From assembly GCF_900090275.1 (NCBI RefSeq), contig NZ_LT607755.1, positions 5,890,001-5,954,000 of the forward strand: a stretch of 64,000 nt of DNA. Reading direction: 5' to 3'. The DNA comes from Micromonospora zamorensis (lineage in GTDB: Bacteria; Actinomycetota; Actinomycetes; Mycobacteriales; Micromonosporaceae). The notes below the pieces were generated by a model. The model worked only from the letters and a program-made list of their open reading frames with translations. It was not told where the DNA came from and searched no databases. Shown in pieces: positions 24,791-33,445 of the stretch; within the stretch, counting starts at the first letter, position 1, and each line of letters opens with the position of its first letter. A program made the translations under genes and the position numbers.

Positions 24791-24986
24791 TTGGAATTGG
24801 CCAGCATCGAGATGGCGAAGCTTGGAGGGAGGGCCGAAGCGGGGGAAAACCGCCCAAACCTCGCCACCCTCCGTGGTGAGTAACGAACGCAGGGTCAAGA
24901 ACGCTGCGCCCTGTGGAGCACATTTCCCGCCAGGTTCGTCCATTGCACCGCCGCGGCACCGCCGGCCGCGCTATGGGGAGGTTCCA

Positions 24987-25301
24987 GTGATCGCCTTCGA
25001 GCTCATGGAGACGGCGTCTTCGGGCGTCGCCCACGCGCTCTCCACTCTGGCGTCGACTCCACTCGCGGAGCCGGCACCGAAGGGGATCGACACCAACAGT
25101 GTCGTCACCTTCTTCGCCAGCAAGATCGCGCCGATCCTGCTCGCCGTCCTGGGCGTCATCTTCATCGGTCGCGCCAGCCGGGGCGAGATCTCCAAGGTGC
25201 TGACCAGCTCCGCGATCGCCATCGTCGGGCTCGCGTTCATCGCTGGCGCGGCAACACTTTTCTTCGTCGGCGATTACCTGATCGACCTGATCTTCGAATA
25301 G
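24987..25301 (+). CDS. VirB2/TrbC-like two-TM small protein (candidate pilin)
   Basis: 104 aa. About 45 mostly polar residues (VIAFELMETASSGVAHALS...) precede two membrane segments (APILLAVLGVIFIGRA and SAIAIVGLAFIAGAATLFFVGDYL) separated by a short basic loop RGEISK. Size, topology and place at the head of a VirB4-containing operon suggest a VirB2/TrbC-type subunit. Primary sequence alone would not prove it. GGGGAGG lies 5 nt before the GTG; a longer frame upstream overlaps the predicted promoter and is rejected. Confidence 0.6.
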   Translation: MIAFELMETASSGVAHALSTLASTPLAEPAPKGIDTNSVVTFFASKIAPILLAVLGVIFIGRASRGEISKVLTSSAIAIVGLAFIAGAATLFFVGDYLIDLIFE

Positions 25302-25314
25302 GCGCGTTCACCAG

Positions 25315-25677
25315 ATGCGGCTGCGCACCGACGACGACATCTACCGGGCCCGCCTGGTCTACCTCGGGCCGCCCGGTTACACCCTTCCGGTCCACCTGCC
25401 CTACGCCCAGTACGGGCTCTTCATGCTGCTGGTCCCCCTCTACATGTTCATCCACTGGCTGTTCACGTTGACGGTCGAGCTCTTCCCGGCCTGGGAGATC
25501 GCGCTCGCCATCGTGACCACGTCGTTCATCTTCCGGCACGTCGACCCCGATCGGCCGGCGCGGGTGGTCATCCGCACCGCGCTGACCGACTGGCGACGCA
25601 CCCGGGAGCCGGCGATCGAGCAGCGCGATCCGCGTCTGGTCGGCAGCCGGATCAGGATTCGGGAGGAGCTGGCATGA
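25315..25677 (+). CDS. VirB3/PrgI-like small membrane protein
   Basis: 120 aa. Basic N-terminus (MRLRTDDDIYRARLVYLG), two adjacent membrane segments (about 31-67, QYGLFMLLVPLYMFIHWLF and FPAWEIALAIVTTSFIF) and a basic soluble tail. In Gram-positive type IV secretion loci a PrgI/TcpE/VirB3 protein of this size directly precedes the VirB4 ATPase, as here. 13 bp after the pilin-like gene; its stop overlaps the next mini-ORF (ATGA). Confidence 0.6.
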   Translation: MRLRTDDDIYRARLVYLGPPGYTLPVHLPYAQYGLFMLLVPLYMFIHWLFTLTVELFPAWEIALAIVTTSFIFRHVDPDRPARVVIRTALTDWRRTREPAIEQRDPRLVGSRIRIREELA

Positions 25678-25751
25678 CCGGGCGTACGCCGATCGGTCCG
25701 TCGCACGACGCGGGCGACACCGTGCCCACAGTCGCTGAGGCGGTCGCATGA
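25674..25751 (+). CDS. 25-aa mini-ORF coupled to the VirB4-like gene
   Basis: Reads MTGRTPIGPSHDAGDTVPTV plus five more residues. GGGAGGAG precedes the ATG by 5 nt, a strong SD. The ATG overlaps the upstream stop (ATGA) and its own stop overlaps the VirB4-like ATG (ATGA). It may be a real micro-protein or a translational relay; it has no hydrophobic segment or known motif. Confidence 0.45.
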   Translation: MTGRTPIGPSHDAGDTVPTVAEAVA

Positions 25752-28700
25752 GCCGCTCTTCCACGCCGGGTTCTCCGGCCGGCCGCCCGGCCGGGCCGGC
25801 AGGTCACCGTGCGCACTCGTTCGACTACACCGAGGATGAGGACGAGGTGGCGCTCGACCCCGCGCTGGTGACGTCACCCGGCCACGGCGCGGTCGGCGTG
25901 TTCCAGGCGCCCCGGCCGATTCCGCGCCGGACGCCCCCGGCCGAGCCCAGCGCGGTCTCGGCCGGCGAGAACGCCGACATCGACTCCCCTTTCCTGGACC
26001 TCTTCGGCGGCGCTCGGCCCGGCGGGGCGCGAGCCGTCACGGCCGGCCCGAGCACCCGGGAGCAGCCGGCGATCCCGCAGCAGCAGCTCCCGGCACCAGC
26101 TCGACCGGCTCCCGAGCTGGAGCCACCGTGGACGCCCGACGACCAGGCCGGCGGCCGCAGTGTCGAGCCCCGACACGGCGGCGCTCACCTGGGCGGCGAG
26201 TCACGGGTGCCGCATCAGGCCGGCGACCGGCTGCCGATGGTCCGTCCGCCGCGCGAGCCGGACGTCACCCCCGACGGCACATCCGGGTCGAGGCCCAACG
26301 GCCCGACGACCCGACAACCTGACATCGCACCCACCGCACGGCCGACGGCAACGCCGTCGAGTCGGCCAACGGCACCGGTGGACCAGCCAGTGTCGCCGGT
26401 TGGCGGACCAACCGCCCCGGTGGATCGCCCGGCAGTCCGCGCAAGAGCGGACCGGCCAGCTCTGGAGGGGACCCAGCGCCGCGCCGCCGACTCGGAGCGA
26501 CCCAAGGGTGCCGGGAAAGAGGTCGCCCCACCCCGCGAACGTGGTGCGAGCCGCCAGGACCGACCGACCAAGCCGACCCGGATCCGCGCCCCGAAGATCA
26601 AGTTCGGTGACCGGGACCCGGCGGTCGAGCTGGCCATCACCGAGATCGCCGGTCACCTGACCTTCACTCCCAACACGGTCACCGCCTGGTACTGGCTGCC
26701 CGAGGTTCGCTGGGCGTTCCGCCCGGACGCCGAACGCGAAGCGTTGTTGTCGGCGATCTCCGAGCAGTACGCCGGCCTGGCCGGCTTCCGGCTGCACCTG
26801 CGCCGCACCACCCGGCCGTTCCCCGCCGACGAGTGGGCGCGCACCATCGACGCCCACACCGCCGCACCGCTCGCCGACGTTCCCGGCACCACCGGCTGGG
26901 CCGACCACCTGGTCGCCGCCCAGCGGCACCTGATGGCGGTCAACCACGCCGAAGGCCAGACCTACCTGGGTGTCACCTTCGCCCGCCGATCCCTCGGCGA
27001 CTCGCTCACCGAACGCCTGCTGCGCACCTTCGGTCGGGGCACCGCCGACGGCGAACGCCGCAAGCTGGGCCGCACCGTGGAGCAGTTCGACGAGGTGCTC
27101 GGCGCGTTCGGCATGCGCGGCCGACGGGTCACCGCACAGGAGCTCGAATGGCTGCTCTACCGCTCGGTGGCGCTGTGCATGGCACCCCCCGGGCGGCTCT
27201 CCCCGGTGACCAACGGCCAGTGGGAGCGCGGTGACCTGCTCGCCCTGACCGAGCAGGTCGAGCGCTACCGCACCCCGTACGGCTCCACAGTCAAGCTGGT
27301 CAACCGGATGACCGGCGAGGAACGGCACGTGGCCGTGCTCGCGGTCGGCCGGATGGAGCCGCTGGAGATCCCGGAACGGCACGAGCCCTGGCTGCACTTC
27401 CACGAGCGGCTGCCCTGGCCGATGGAAATCTCCACCCGCGTCGACATCCTCGGCTCCGGCGACTCCTTCCGTAACCTCGAACACCGGCTACGGATGATCC
27501 GCTCCCAGCAGCTCGACTACGCCGAGCACGGCATCGACGCACCGCCGGAGCTGGAGCGACTGGCCAAGCGGGCGCTGGTGATCGGCGACGAGATGACCAC
27601 CGGCCTGCCGGTCGACTCGGCCCGCGCGCACGGCTGGCACCGGATCGCCGTCGGCGGCCGGACCAGGGAGGAGTGCATGGAGCGGGCCCGCAGGCTCATC
27701 CAGCTCTACTCCCGGGAGCTGCGCATCTCGCTGCAACACCCGAAGAACCAGGACTGGCTGGCCCGCGAGTTCATCCCCGGCGAGCCGATCGCCAACACCG
27801 GCTACGTTCGCCGCATGCCGGTGCCGCTGCTGGCCGCCGCACTCCCCCAGGCCGCATCGAACGTGGGCGACCGGCGGGGCGACCTCATCGGCCGGACCGC
27901 TGGCACCTGCCGCCGCCCGGTCTTCCTCGACCTGCACTTCCCCATGGAGGTCCGGGAACGCTCCGGGCTCGCTGTCTTCGTCGCCGAACCGGGCGGTGGA
28001 AAGTCCACCCTGCTCGGCGCGCTGGGCTACCTGGCCGCCCGCAGAGGTGTCCAGGTGACCCTGCTCGACCCGTCCGGGCCGCTGGCCCGACTCTGCGCCA
28101 TGCCCGAGCTGCGGCCGTACTCCCGGGTGTTGAACCTGACCGGCTCGGAGCACGGCACCCTGGCGCCCTACTCGCTCATCCCGACGCCACTGCGCAGCGA
28201 GTTCGGCGCCGGGGCCGCCGGTGACCGGGAGTTCGAGATCGCGGTCTCCAACGCGCGGGCCGAACGGCGAATGCTGGTCCAGGACATCTGCATGATGCTC
28301 GTTCCGCCGCAGGTCGCCCGGGAGGCGTCGACCGCCACCCTGTTCCGGCACGCGGTCCGTCAGGTCCCCGCCGAGGAGACGTCCACCCTGGACGACGTCG
28401 TGAGCTGCCTCGGGCGCCTCGACGACGACGCCGGCAAGGAGCTGGCCAACCTCCTGCTGGACACCGCCGAGATGCCCCTGGCCATGCTCTTCTTCGGCCG
28501 ACCACCGGAAGGGCTGCTCGGCGCCGACGCCGCGCTGACCGTGATCACCATGGCCGGGCTGCGGTTGCCCGACCTCAAGATCGAACGGGAGTACTGGTCA
28601 GCCGAGGAGGCACTGGCCCTGCCGATGCTGCACACCGCGCACCGGCTCGCCGTACGCCGCTGCTACGGCGGCTCGATGTCGTCGCGCAAGCTCGTCGGCT

Positions 28701-29161
28701 TGGACGAGGCGCACTTCATGGAGGGCTGGCGATCCGGGCGTTCATTCCTGGTCCGGCTCGCCCGCGACTCCCGCAAGTGGAACCTCGCCGCGCTGGTCGC
28801 CTCGCAGAACCCCAAGGACATCCTCGGCCTCGACGTGCAGAACCTCGTCTCCACCGTCTTCGTCGGCCGGATCGCCGAGGACGCCGAGATCGCCTCCGAA
28901 GCGCTACGACTGCTGCGGGTGCCCGTCAACGACGGGTACGAAGCCACCCTCGCCTCACTCTCCGCCGCCGACACCAGCTCGTCCAACCGGCTCGGCTTCC
29001 GCGAGTTCGTGATGCGCGACGTCGACGGGCGGGTACAGAAGGTCCGCGTCGACGTCTCGTACGTCGAAGGGCTCCTGGACCACCTCGACACGACGCCCGC
29101 CGCGATCGCCGCGGCGGCTGGAGTGCTGCCGAGCATCCCCCTGCCGGATCTGGAGGCGTGA
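25748..29161 (+). CDS. VirB4/TraC-like conjugation or secretion ATPase
   Basis: 1137 aa. The first 285 residues are Pro/Arg/Ala-rich and look disordered. From about 290 (IRAPKIKFGDRDPAVELAI) a conserved N-terminal domain follows, then the AAA-type ATPase: Walker A AEPGGGKSTL (about 745-754) and Walker B LVGLDEAHF (about 981-989). VASQNPKDILGLDVQNLVSTVFVGRIAEDAE (about 1017-1047) matches the VirB4 sensor/arginine region. It would energise assembly or transport at the membrane. GAGG lies 7 nt before the ATG. This is the best-supported hallmark gene of the block. Confidence 0.85.
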   Translation: MSRSSTPGSPAGRPAGPAGHRAHSFDYTEDEDEVALDPALVTSPGHGAVGVFQAPRPIPRRTPPAEPSAVSAGENADIDSPFLDLFGGARPGGARAVTAGPSTREQPAIPQQQLPAPARPAPELEPPWTPDDQAGGRSVEPRHGGAHLGGESRVPHQAGDRLPMVRPPREPDVTPDGTSGSRPNGPTTRQPDIAPTARPTATPSSRPTAPVDQPVSPVGGPTAPVDRPAVRARADRPALEGTQRRAADSERPKGAGKEVAPPRERGASRQDRPTKPTRIRAPKIKFGDRDPAVELAITEIAGHLTFTPNTVTAWYWLPEVRWAFRPDAEREALLSAISEQYAGLAGFRLHLRRTTRPFPADEWARTIDAHTAAPLADVPGTTGWADHLVAAQRHLMAVNHAEGQTYLGVTFARRSLGDSLTERLLRTFGRGTADGERRKLGRTVEQFDEVLGAFGMRGRRVTAQELEWLLYRSVALCMAPPGRLSPVTNGQWERGDLLALTEQVERYRTPYGSTVKLVNRMTGEERHVAVLAVGRMEPLEIPERHEPWLHFHERLPWPMEISTRVDILGSGDSFRNLEHRLRMIRSQQLDYAEHGIDAPPELERLAKRALVIGDEMTTGLPVDSARAHGWHRIAVGGRTREECMERARRLIQLYSRELRISLQHPKNQDWLAREFIPGEPIANTGYVRRMPVPLLAAALPQAASNVGDRRGDLIGRTAGTCRRPVFLDLHFPMEVRERSGLAVFVAEPGGGKSTLLGALGYLAARRGVQVTLLDPSGPLARLCAMPELRPYSRVLNLTGSEHGTLAPYSLIPTPLRSEFGAGAAGDREFEIAVSNARAERRMLVQDICMMLVPPQVAREASTATLFRHAVRQVPAEETSTLDDVVSCLGRLDDDAGKELANLLLDTAEMPLAMLFFGRPPEGLLGADAALTVITMAGLRLPDLKIEREYWSAEEALALPMLHTAHRLAVRRCYGGSMSSRKLVGLDEAHFMEGWRSGRSFLVRLARDSRKWNLAALVASQNPKDILGLDVQNLVSTVFVGRIAEDAEIASEALRLLRVPVNDGYEATLASLSAADTSSSNRLGFREFVMRDVDGRVQKVRVDVSYVEGLLDHLDTTPAAIAAAAGVLPSIPLPDLEA

Positions 29162-29162
29162 C

Positions 29163-31118
29163 ATGGCGAGGGCCCGAGCGAGGATCGTGTCGTTCCTGCT
29201 CGCCCTCGGCGTACTGGCCGGGGCCTCACTCAGCTGGCCGCTGATCGGAGCGGAAGCCGCAGCCGCCGCACCGCCCGTGGCCCAGGCCCGCGCCGACCTC
29301 TGCACCACGGCCGAGTGGCAGGCCGACTTCCGGGCCTGCGTGGGAAAGCTCCAAGCGGTCAGTGAGGACGAGGTCAAGTGTCGTAACGCGCCGACCCCCG
29401 GCACGCCGGACTCTGGACTCGCCGGCTGGTTCGCCGGCCGGCCAGACTCCGCCAAGGAACTCGGGCCGAAGGGGCTTTACAGCGACTACGGCTACGCCGG
29501 CTACAGCTACCCGACCTACGACATCCCAGGCGGTTGCGCGTCGTCGGTCCTGCATCCGGACTACAAGTTCACCACCACCGTGGCGAACGGGGAGTTCATG
29601 ATCGCCACCGCGATCGTCGGCGCTTCGAACGCGTTGCGAGAGCGGGCCTGGGATCCGCGTTCGATGTGGGGTTGGGCCGATCCCCTGGTCGAGCAGGCAA
29701 CAAAGGCCGTTTACCAGAAGGTCTTCAGCGTCTTCGGCATCGTCACCCTCTGCGTGGTGGGGCTATATCTGCTCTGGCGGTCCCGCCAATCGGACATGAG
29801 TAACGCGATGACCACCGCGGGCTGGGCGCTGCTCGTGATGGTCGCGGTCACGGCCCTGGCCGCCTGGCCGGTCAAGTCGGCGAACATCGCGGACGGCACG
29901 CTGGTCACCACGTTGGGTGTGGTGCATGACGCCGTGGGTCCTGCGGCCCGAGACACCCCACCGGACCGTTGCGTCGTCCCCAACCCAGACGCTTGTGTGG
30001 ACAAGCGGCCACCCGCTGTGCGAGCCAGTGACACCGCCACCGAGGCGATGCTCTACCGGAACTGGCTGCGTGGAGTACTCGGCTCCGCCGACAGCGAGAC
30101 CGCTCGCAAGTACGGCCCAGCCTTGTACGACGCGAAGGCGCTTTCCTGGGACGAGGCAGAGAAGCTGCGCGCCAACCCGGCTACCCGGGAGGCGACGATC
30201 AAGGCGAAGCAGCAGCAGTGGGCGCGGGTGGCCCAGCAGATCCAGACCGAGGATCCGGAGGCGTACGAGTATCTCCAGGGTGTGCGGGACATGGATCGGG
30301 TGGGCGCGGGATTCATCGCGGTGCTGGCCGCGTTTCTGTTCGCGATGTTCGACCTGACAGCGTCGTTGCTGGTTCTGCTGGGCTTCCTCATCTTCCGGTG
30401 GGCGGTGATCGCGGCACCCATTCTCGGCACGGTCGGTCTGCTCCGGCCGGCCAGTGCTGGGCTGCGCCGGCTGGCGAACGCGGTCGTGGCCGCCGTCTTC
30501 AACATCGCCATCTTCGGCACCGGGGCTGCCATCTATCTGTTCGCTGTCGACCTGATCATGAGCACGCCCACCCTGCCGGGCTGGCTCCAGGTGGTACTGG
30601 TCTGGCTCTGCGGCGTGGTCGGCTGGCTGCTGCTGCGGCCGTACCGGCGAATCACCCAACTCGGCGGCAAGGACAGCAGCGAAGCGGTCAGCTCCGCCGG
30701 GTCCTGGCACCGCCGGTTCTTCCGGGACATGCGGACAGCCGCGCGACTGGACGTGGCCGAGCCGGGTGGCACGGCCGAACCGGTGGGTGGGCGTCGACGG
30801 TCGCCGAACGCGGAGCAGACCCGGCTGCGCCCGGAGGCCCGCCGGGAGGACCCGGTCTCCACGCCGACGGTTGTTGCCGAGGGCCAGCGTGCTGGCGCCG
30901 GGCGACCCGACGGTCGGGAACGGCCCGACGAGGCACCGGCGGAGGAGACCAGAGGCCGAGGTCGTCCGGTCGCCCCCCAACCTCGTCGCCGGCAGCCGGC
31001 GACGTGGACCGAGCCGGACGTGCCGGCCGAGAACCCGTCGTTCGTGGTCTACCGTCCGGGCTCCACGGAGCGCACGCCGGACCGGACCGGACCGCGGGTG
31101 CGCTCAGAGGCACGGTGA
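29163..31118 (+). CDS. VirB6/TrbL-like polytopic membrane protein
   Basis: 651 aa. A signal-like N-terminus (to about residue 38) is followed by an exported region with several Cys. At least six membrane segments lie between about 180 and 500, among them VFSVFGIVTLCVVGLYLLW, AGFIAVLAAFLFAMFDL, ASLLVLLGFLIFRWAVIAAPILG and VAAVFNIAIFGTGAAIYLF. A hydrophilic 140-residue Arg-rich tail is probably cytosolic. Topology and position after VirB4 fit the TrbL/VirB6 channel component. It starts 1 bp after the VirB4-like stop. Confidence 0.65.
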   Translation: MARARARIVSFLLALGVLAGASLSWPLIGAEAAAAAPPVAQARADLCTTAEWQADFRACVGKLQAVSEDEVKCRNAPTPGTPDSGLAGWFAGRPDSAKELGPKGLYSDYGYAGYSYPTYDIPGGCASSVLHPDYKFTTTVANGEFMIATAIVGASNALRERAWDPRSMWGWADPLVEQATKAVYQKVFSVFGIVTLCVVGLYLLWRSRQSDMSNAMTTAGWALLVMVAVTALAAWPVKSANIADGTLVTTLGVVHDAVGPAARDTPPDRCVVPNPDACVDKRPPAVRASDTATEAMLYRNWLRGVLGSADSETARKYGPALYDAKALSWDEAEKLRANPATREATIKAKQQQWARVAQQIQTEDPEAYEYLQGVRDMDRVGAGFIAVLAAFLFAMFDLTASLLVLLGFLIFRWAVIAAPILGTVGLLRPASAGLRRLANAVVAAVFNIAIFGTGAAIYLFAVDLIMSTPTLPGWLQVVLVWLCGVVGWLLLRPYRRITQLGGKDSSEAVSSAGSWHRRFFRDMRTAARLDVAEPGGTAEPVGGRRRSPNAEQTRLRPEARREDPVSTPTVVAEGQRAGAGRPDGRERPDEAPAEETRGRGRPVAPQPRRRQPATWTEPDVPAENPSFVVYRPGSTERTPDRTGPRVRSEAR

Positions 31119-31672
31119 CGGCGATGCGACGGGCTCTGGAGTTTCTCTTCACCCGAGCGCTGCGGTCCCGGCTGGGAGTGGCACTGGTCATCGCGGTGAT
31201 CGTCCTCGGTGTGCTCGGGGCGGCACGGCTGATCTCCGACCCGGCCGCTCCGGCGGACGGATTGAGTAACCGGCCGAACCGGCCGATCACCACCGTGGAC
31301 CCGACGGCTGGCGACGATGGCGTGCTCACCAGCCCGGCGCCACCGTCACCCGTGACGTCGCCCGGCGCCGGCACGCCGGAGCAGACCTCCGACCGTTTTG
31401 CCGCAGCCTGGCTCGGCCGACCTGGAATGACCGCTGAGCAGTGGCAGGACGGCCTCAAGCCGTTGTCCACACCGGCGCTGACCGAGAAGCTCGCCGGTGT
31501 TGATCCCGAGGGCGTCCCGGCCGAGAAGGTCAGCGGCGCACCGTCGGTGCGGGCGCGCACCGAGACGTTCGTCGAGGTACTACTGCCGCTCGACAACGGC
31601 CAACTGCGGCTGGAACTGGTGGCTGCGGATGGCGGATGGCTGGTCGACGTGGTGGATTGGGAACGGCCATGA
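31115..31672 (+). CDS. VirB8/TcpC-like single-TM protein
   Basis: 185 aa. A short cytosolic part, one membrane segment (SRLGVALVIAVIVLGVLGAA), a Pro/Thr linker, then an about 100-residue extracellular domain (EQTSDRFAAAWLGRPG... to GGWLVDVVDWERP) with the alternating pattern of NTF2-like folds seen in VirB8 and TcpC. Similarity is structural inference, not a motif match. The GTG at 31115 overlaps the VirB6-like stop (GTGA); ATG 31124 is the alternative start. Confidence 0.55.
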   Translation: MTAMRRALEFLFTRALRSRLGVALVIAVIVLGVLGAARLISDPAAPADGLSNRPNRPITTVDPTAGDDGVLTSPAPPSPVTSPGAGTPEQTSDRFAAAWLGRPGMTAEQWQDGLKPLSTPALTEKLAGVDPEGVPAEKVSGAPSVRARTETFVEVLLPLDNGQLRLELVAADGGWLVDVVDWERP

Positions 31673-32829
31673 CCGGCGCCAGCCGGCAGTCGGTGCGGAT
31701 CGGCGTGATCGCCAGCATCCTCACCGGTGTGCTTCTCCTCCTCTGCTGCACCGGGGGTACTGCGGCGTTCTTCCTCAGTGGGCTCGGCGGCGACGGTGAG
31801 GACGGGGACTCCTTGGCAGGCTTCGGCTGCGGCCCGATCCGCCCGGTGGACATCGTGGGCGAGTTGCCGCGGTTCACCGAGTACGGCGACGCACAGGTCC
31901 GCAACGCCGCCATCATCATCAAGGTCGGCCAGGACCTGGGGGTGCCCTCCCGGGGCTGGGTGATCGCGCTGGCGACCGCGATGCAGGAATCCGCGCTGCG
32001 CAACCTGGCGAACAGTGACGTGCCCGAGTCCCTGGCCCTGCCACACGAGGGCGTCGGAGCGGACCACGACTCGCTGGGCCTGTTCCAGCAGCGGCCGGGG
32101 TGGGGCTCGGTCGCCGAGCGGATGACCCCCTCGTACACGGCTCGCAAGTTCTACGAGAAGCTCGTCAAGGTCCGGAGCTGGCAGCGCCGACCGCTGACGG
32201 TGGTGGCGCAGCAGGTTCAGATCAGCGCCTATCCGGACGCGTACGCCAAGCACGAGGAGCTGGCCAGCAAGATCGTGGATGCGCTGGCCGGTGGGGCGGC
32301 CCGTACCGTCGAGATCAACGGCAAGGCGGTGTGCGACGCGGCCGAGCGTGGCGAGATTGCTGCCTCCGGCTGGACCGCGCCGATCCCTGGCGACGTCGGT
32401 TCCGGCTTCCGCACCGCCAGCCGGCCCAGCCACAACGGGGTGGACATCGGCGCGGCCAAGGGCACCGAGATTCGCGCCGCCGCAGCCGGTCGTGTGCTGG
32501 TCGCCCGCTGCGACCCGGACAACAGGGGCCGGCGGGACTGCGACGTGGACGGCTACCCCGACAAGGGCGGCTGCGGTTGGTACGTCGACCTGCTGCACGC
32601 TGGCGGCTACATCACCCGGTACTGCCACATGGTGGTTCAGCCGCGCGTCAGACTGCATCAGATCGTCCCGGCCGGTGAGGTCATCGGGCAGGTTGGCAGC
32701 AGCGGCAACTCGTCCGGGCCGCACCTGCACTTCGAGGTGCACCTGCGCAACGACCGGTCCAGCCGGGGCGCGGTCGATCCGGTCCCGTTCATGCGCGCAC
32801 GGGGTGCCCCGCTGCGCGCCGCCGAGTGA
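31669..32829 (+). CDS. Bifunctional cell-wall hydrolase: transglycosylase-like plus M23 peptidase
   Basis: 386 aa. One N-terminal membrane segment (RIGVIASILTGVLLLLCC), then a lysozyme/transglycosylase-like domain (VIALATAMQESALRNLANS with the putative catalytic Glu, DSLGLFQQRPGWGS; about 90-190), then an M23 endopeptidase domain. The metal motifs of M23 are present: HNGVDIG (about 256-262) and HLHFEVH. Such two-domain hydrolases open peptidoglycan for conjugation machines. Its ATG overlaps the VirB8-like stop (ATGA). Confidence 0.85.
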   Translation: MTGASRQSVRIGVIASILTGVLLLLCCTGGTAAFFLSGLGGDGEDGDSLAGFGCGPIRPVDIVGELPRFTEYGDAQVRNAAIIIKVGQDLGVPSRGWVIALATAMQESALRNLANSDVPESLALPHEGVGADHDSLGLFQQRPGWGSVAERMTPSYTARKFYEKLVKVRSWQRRPLTVVAQQVQISAYPDAYAKHEELASKIVDALAGGAARTVEINGKAVCDAAERGEIAASGWTAPIPGDVGSGFRTASRPSHNGVDIGAAKGTEIRAAAAGRVLVARCDPDNRGRRDCDVDGYPDKGGCGWYVDLLHAGGYITRYCHMVVQPRVRLHQIVPAGEVIGQVGSSGNSSGPHLHFEVHLRNDRSSRGAVDPVPFMRARGAPLRAAE

Positions 32830-32842
32830 GACCGCCACGGGG

Positions 32843-33442
32843 ATGACCGGACCGCTGCCGGACCCGTTCGCCGACCAGCCCGACTGGGCACCACGGCCAC
32901 CCCGTCCGCTGACCATCGTCCCCGCCACCGAGCGGGTGGAACTCCGCGGGCGCCGAGTTCTCGTCGGGCTGCCGGGGCTGGGCTGGCGCGGCGACCTGCG
33001 CGCGGACGACCGGGTGGTGCAGAGCGCCAGGACCTACGTGCCGGTGATCCCCGAGCACGAGTGGTACCGCGCCGAGGCCGACCAGGTCGAAGTGTTCGCG
33101 CCGCTGGTGCCGGTGGAGCGGGTCTGGGTGGAGACGGTCGGCAGGCAGGTTGACTCGGAAGGTGGTCGGGACACCGGAATCCGGCTGGTCTCGCTGGACG
33201 GTCCGGCACACCGGACCCCCACACCGGTCTTCGAGGCGGACGCCGTCACCGGGCGCCGGGTCGTGCACGTCGAGGGCGGTCTGGAGCACCGCGACCTGCG
33301 AGCGGTCACCGAAACCTACTCCGGTGCCGAAGGGGACATCTGCGTGCGGATCACGCCCGAGGTGGAGTGGTACCGCTGGGCCTGGCGCGGTCAGTCACCC
33401 ACCACGCTGGAGGTCCCGGTCCATCTGTTGTGGATCGAGTGA
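32843..33442 (+). CDS. Hypothetical protein, last gene of the secretion-like operon
   Basis: 199 aa, no membrane segment. Pro-rich N-terminus (MTGPLPDPFADQPDWAPRPPRP), then a beta-rich region: RVELRGRRVLVGLPGLGWRGDLRADDR, VIPEHEWYRAEADQVEVFAPLVP and a second similar piece near the end, VRITPEVEWYRWAWRG. No family recognised. 13 bp after the hydrolase gene and in the same direction, so a part of the same unit. The two EWYR segments (about 73 and 173) hint at an internal duplication. Confidence 0.55.
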   Translation: MTGPLPDPFADQPDWAPRPPRPLTIVPATERVELRGRRVLVGLPGLGWRGDLRADDRVVQSARTYVPVIPEHEWYRAEADQVEVFAPLVPVERVWVETVGRQVDSEGGRDTGIRLVSLDGPAHRTPTPVFEADAVTGRRVVHVEGGLEHRDLRAVTETYSGAEGDICVRITPEVEWYRWAWRGQSPTTLEVPVHLLWIE

Positions 33443-33445
33443 GAG

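Larger units (their letters stand above)
24631..24986. other. 356-bp divergent region between folP and the secretion-like operon
   Basis: No protein gene is supported. It contains a -10-like element for folP (24637-24642), a candidate promoter overlapping an SOS-box-like sequence (24695-24724), a second promoter (24762-24790) and then a leader of about 190 nt with several short stems, for example ACCCT/AGGGT around 24870-24897, ending in GGGGAGG before the pilin-like gene. Confidence 0.6.

Noticed and set aside
24791..24986. Possible ydaO-type c-di-AMP riboswitch upstream of the secretion-like operon
   Set aside because: AGCGGGGGAAAACC resembles part of the core, and such riboswitches do precede cell-wall hydrolase genes in actinobacteria. 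But the GGGGTGAATC element and the second half (GAACCCGACAGCTAAC-like) are missing. A covariance-model hit would be needed to call it.
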